Positions 6,220-6,563 of a stretch of 6,563 bases of DNA are shown here, piece after piece. Positions within the stretch are counted from its first letter, which is position 1; each line of letters begins with the position of its first letter. The notes beneath the pieces are model-generated. The model had not been told where the DNA came from and did not search any database. It worked only from the letters and a program-made list of their open reading frames with translations. This DNA is from Devosia sp. (lineage in GTDB: Bacteria > Pseudomonadota > Alphaproteobacteria > Rhizobiales > Devosiaceae): the NCBI GenBank assembly GCA_028290245.1, contig JAQGKG010000144.1, positions 1 through 6,563 of the forward strand, written 5' to 3'. Made by a program: the position numbers and the translations under genes.

Positions 6220-6563
6220 TCATCTCCCCTCCCCAGTTTTCCTCTGTCCAGTTCCCGCCGTTTTGACAGCCGCCCGCAGGTCCTCGTTCCAGTCTTCCGT
6301 GTGGGGCTCGATCCGCTCAAAGCCGCAAGCGCCTGCCGCTGTGATCGCTCGTATGCAATCAGCGTAAACGTGGCCCTGCCGATTGCGGTCGGTCGCTGCC
6401 ACGAGATGACGATCCGCACACGCCGCGTAGGTCCCAATCGCTGCAGCCGTCGCGGGCGACCAGCCGCCGCCGGAACTGACATAGAGCGTGTCGGGGCGCA
6501 GGTTCTCGATGGCGGCAAGGCTCATGGCGTCGATCGCCGCCTCGGTGATGCAGACCCGCGCGG
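6220..6563 (-). CDS. Toprim-domain protein, C-terminal part only (5' end beyond window)
   Basis: The frame enters from the right edge and ends at TGA (6222-6220), showing 113 residues. VCITEAAIDAMSLAAIE carries the invariant Toprim glutamate (codon 6543-6541). Then come LYVSSGGGW, typical of the fold's second strand, and HLVAATDRNRQG, the position of the metal-binding DxD motif (Asp codon 6390-6388). GFERIEPHTEDWNEDL is the usual end of plasmid Toprim proteins in this group. Toprim domains bind metal ions for primase, topoisomerase or nuclease chemistry. The plasmid group is often annotated DUF3991/Toprim and is primase-like, so DNA processing during replication or transfer is likely. The third DxD position is Asn rather than Asp. 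The last dozen residues are basic and low-complexity. The missing N-terminus would show whether a zinc finger or relaxase-like domain is attached. Confidence 0.88.
   Translation of the reverse strand, partial: ARVCITEAAIDAMSLAAIENLRPDTLYVSSGGGWSPATAAAIGTYAACADRHLVAATDRNRQGHVYADCIRAITAAGACGFERIEPHTEDWNEDLRAAVKTAGTGQRKTGEGR

Overview
The window reads as a stretch of an alphaproteobacterial accessory element, probably a plasmid or integrative conjugative element of a Rhizobiales-like host. The composition is GC-rich. All supported genes lie on the minus strand, so the biological reading order runs from the right edge to the left. The organism guess rests on GC content, codon choice and the gene families recognised from memory. 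No replication, transfer or integrase gene is visible, so the type of element is inference.

Layout in transcription order: (1) 6563-6220, the C-terminal 113 residues of a Toprim-domain protein, cut by the right edge. (2) 6219-6040, a 180-base gap with a nested inverted repeat and a repeated TTCATCAC box, but no gene. (3) 6039-5446, a 197-residue DUF1419-like protein. (4) 5430-5032, a 132-residue DUF3085-like protein, 15 bases after the previous stop. (5) 5031-4898, a 134-base gap with two perfect short hairpins. (6) 4897-1, one uninterrupted frame of 1632 codons for a giant N6-adenine DNA methyltransferase fused to a superfamily 2 helicase, still open at the left edge.

The giant protein fills about three quarters of the window. 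A complete six-frame ORF list can miss it because its stop codon lies outside the window, while many codon-phase antisense ORFs appear opposite it (the longest is 484 codons). Those are artefacts of a gene that rarely uses TTA, CTA and TCA.

As a set, a Toprim protein, two small uncharacterised proteins and a methyltransferase-helicase look like a DNA-handling cassette of a mobile element. The architecture of the giant protein recalls large phage and plasmid methylase-helicases such as phage P1 DarB, which protects incoming DNA from restriction. An anti-restriction or establishment role is therefore a reasonable but unproven hypothesis. There is no tRNA, rRNA, CRISPR array, insertion sequence or origin that I can support.
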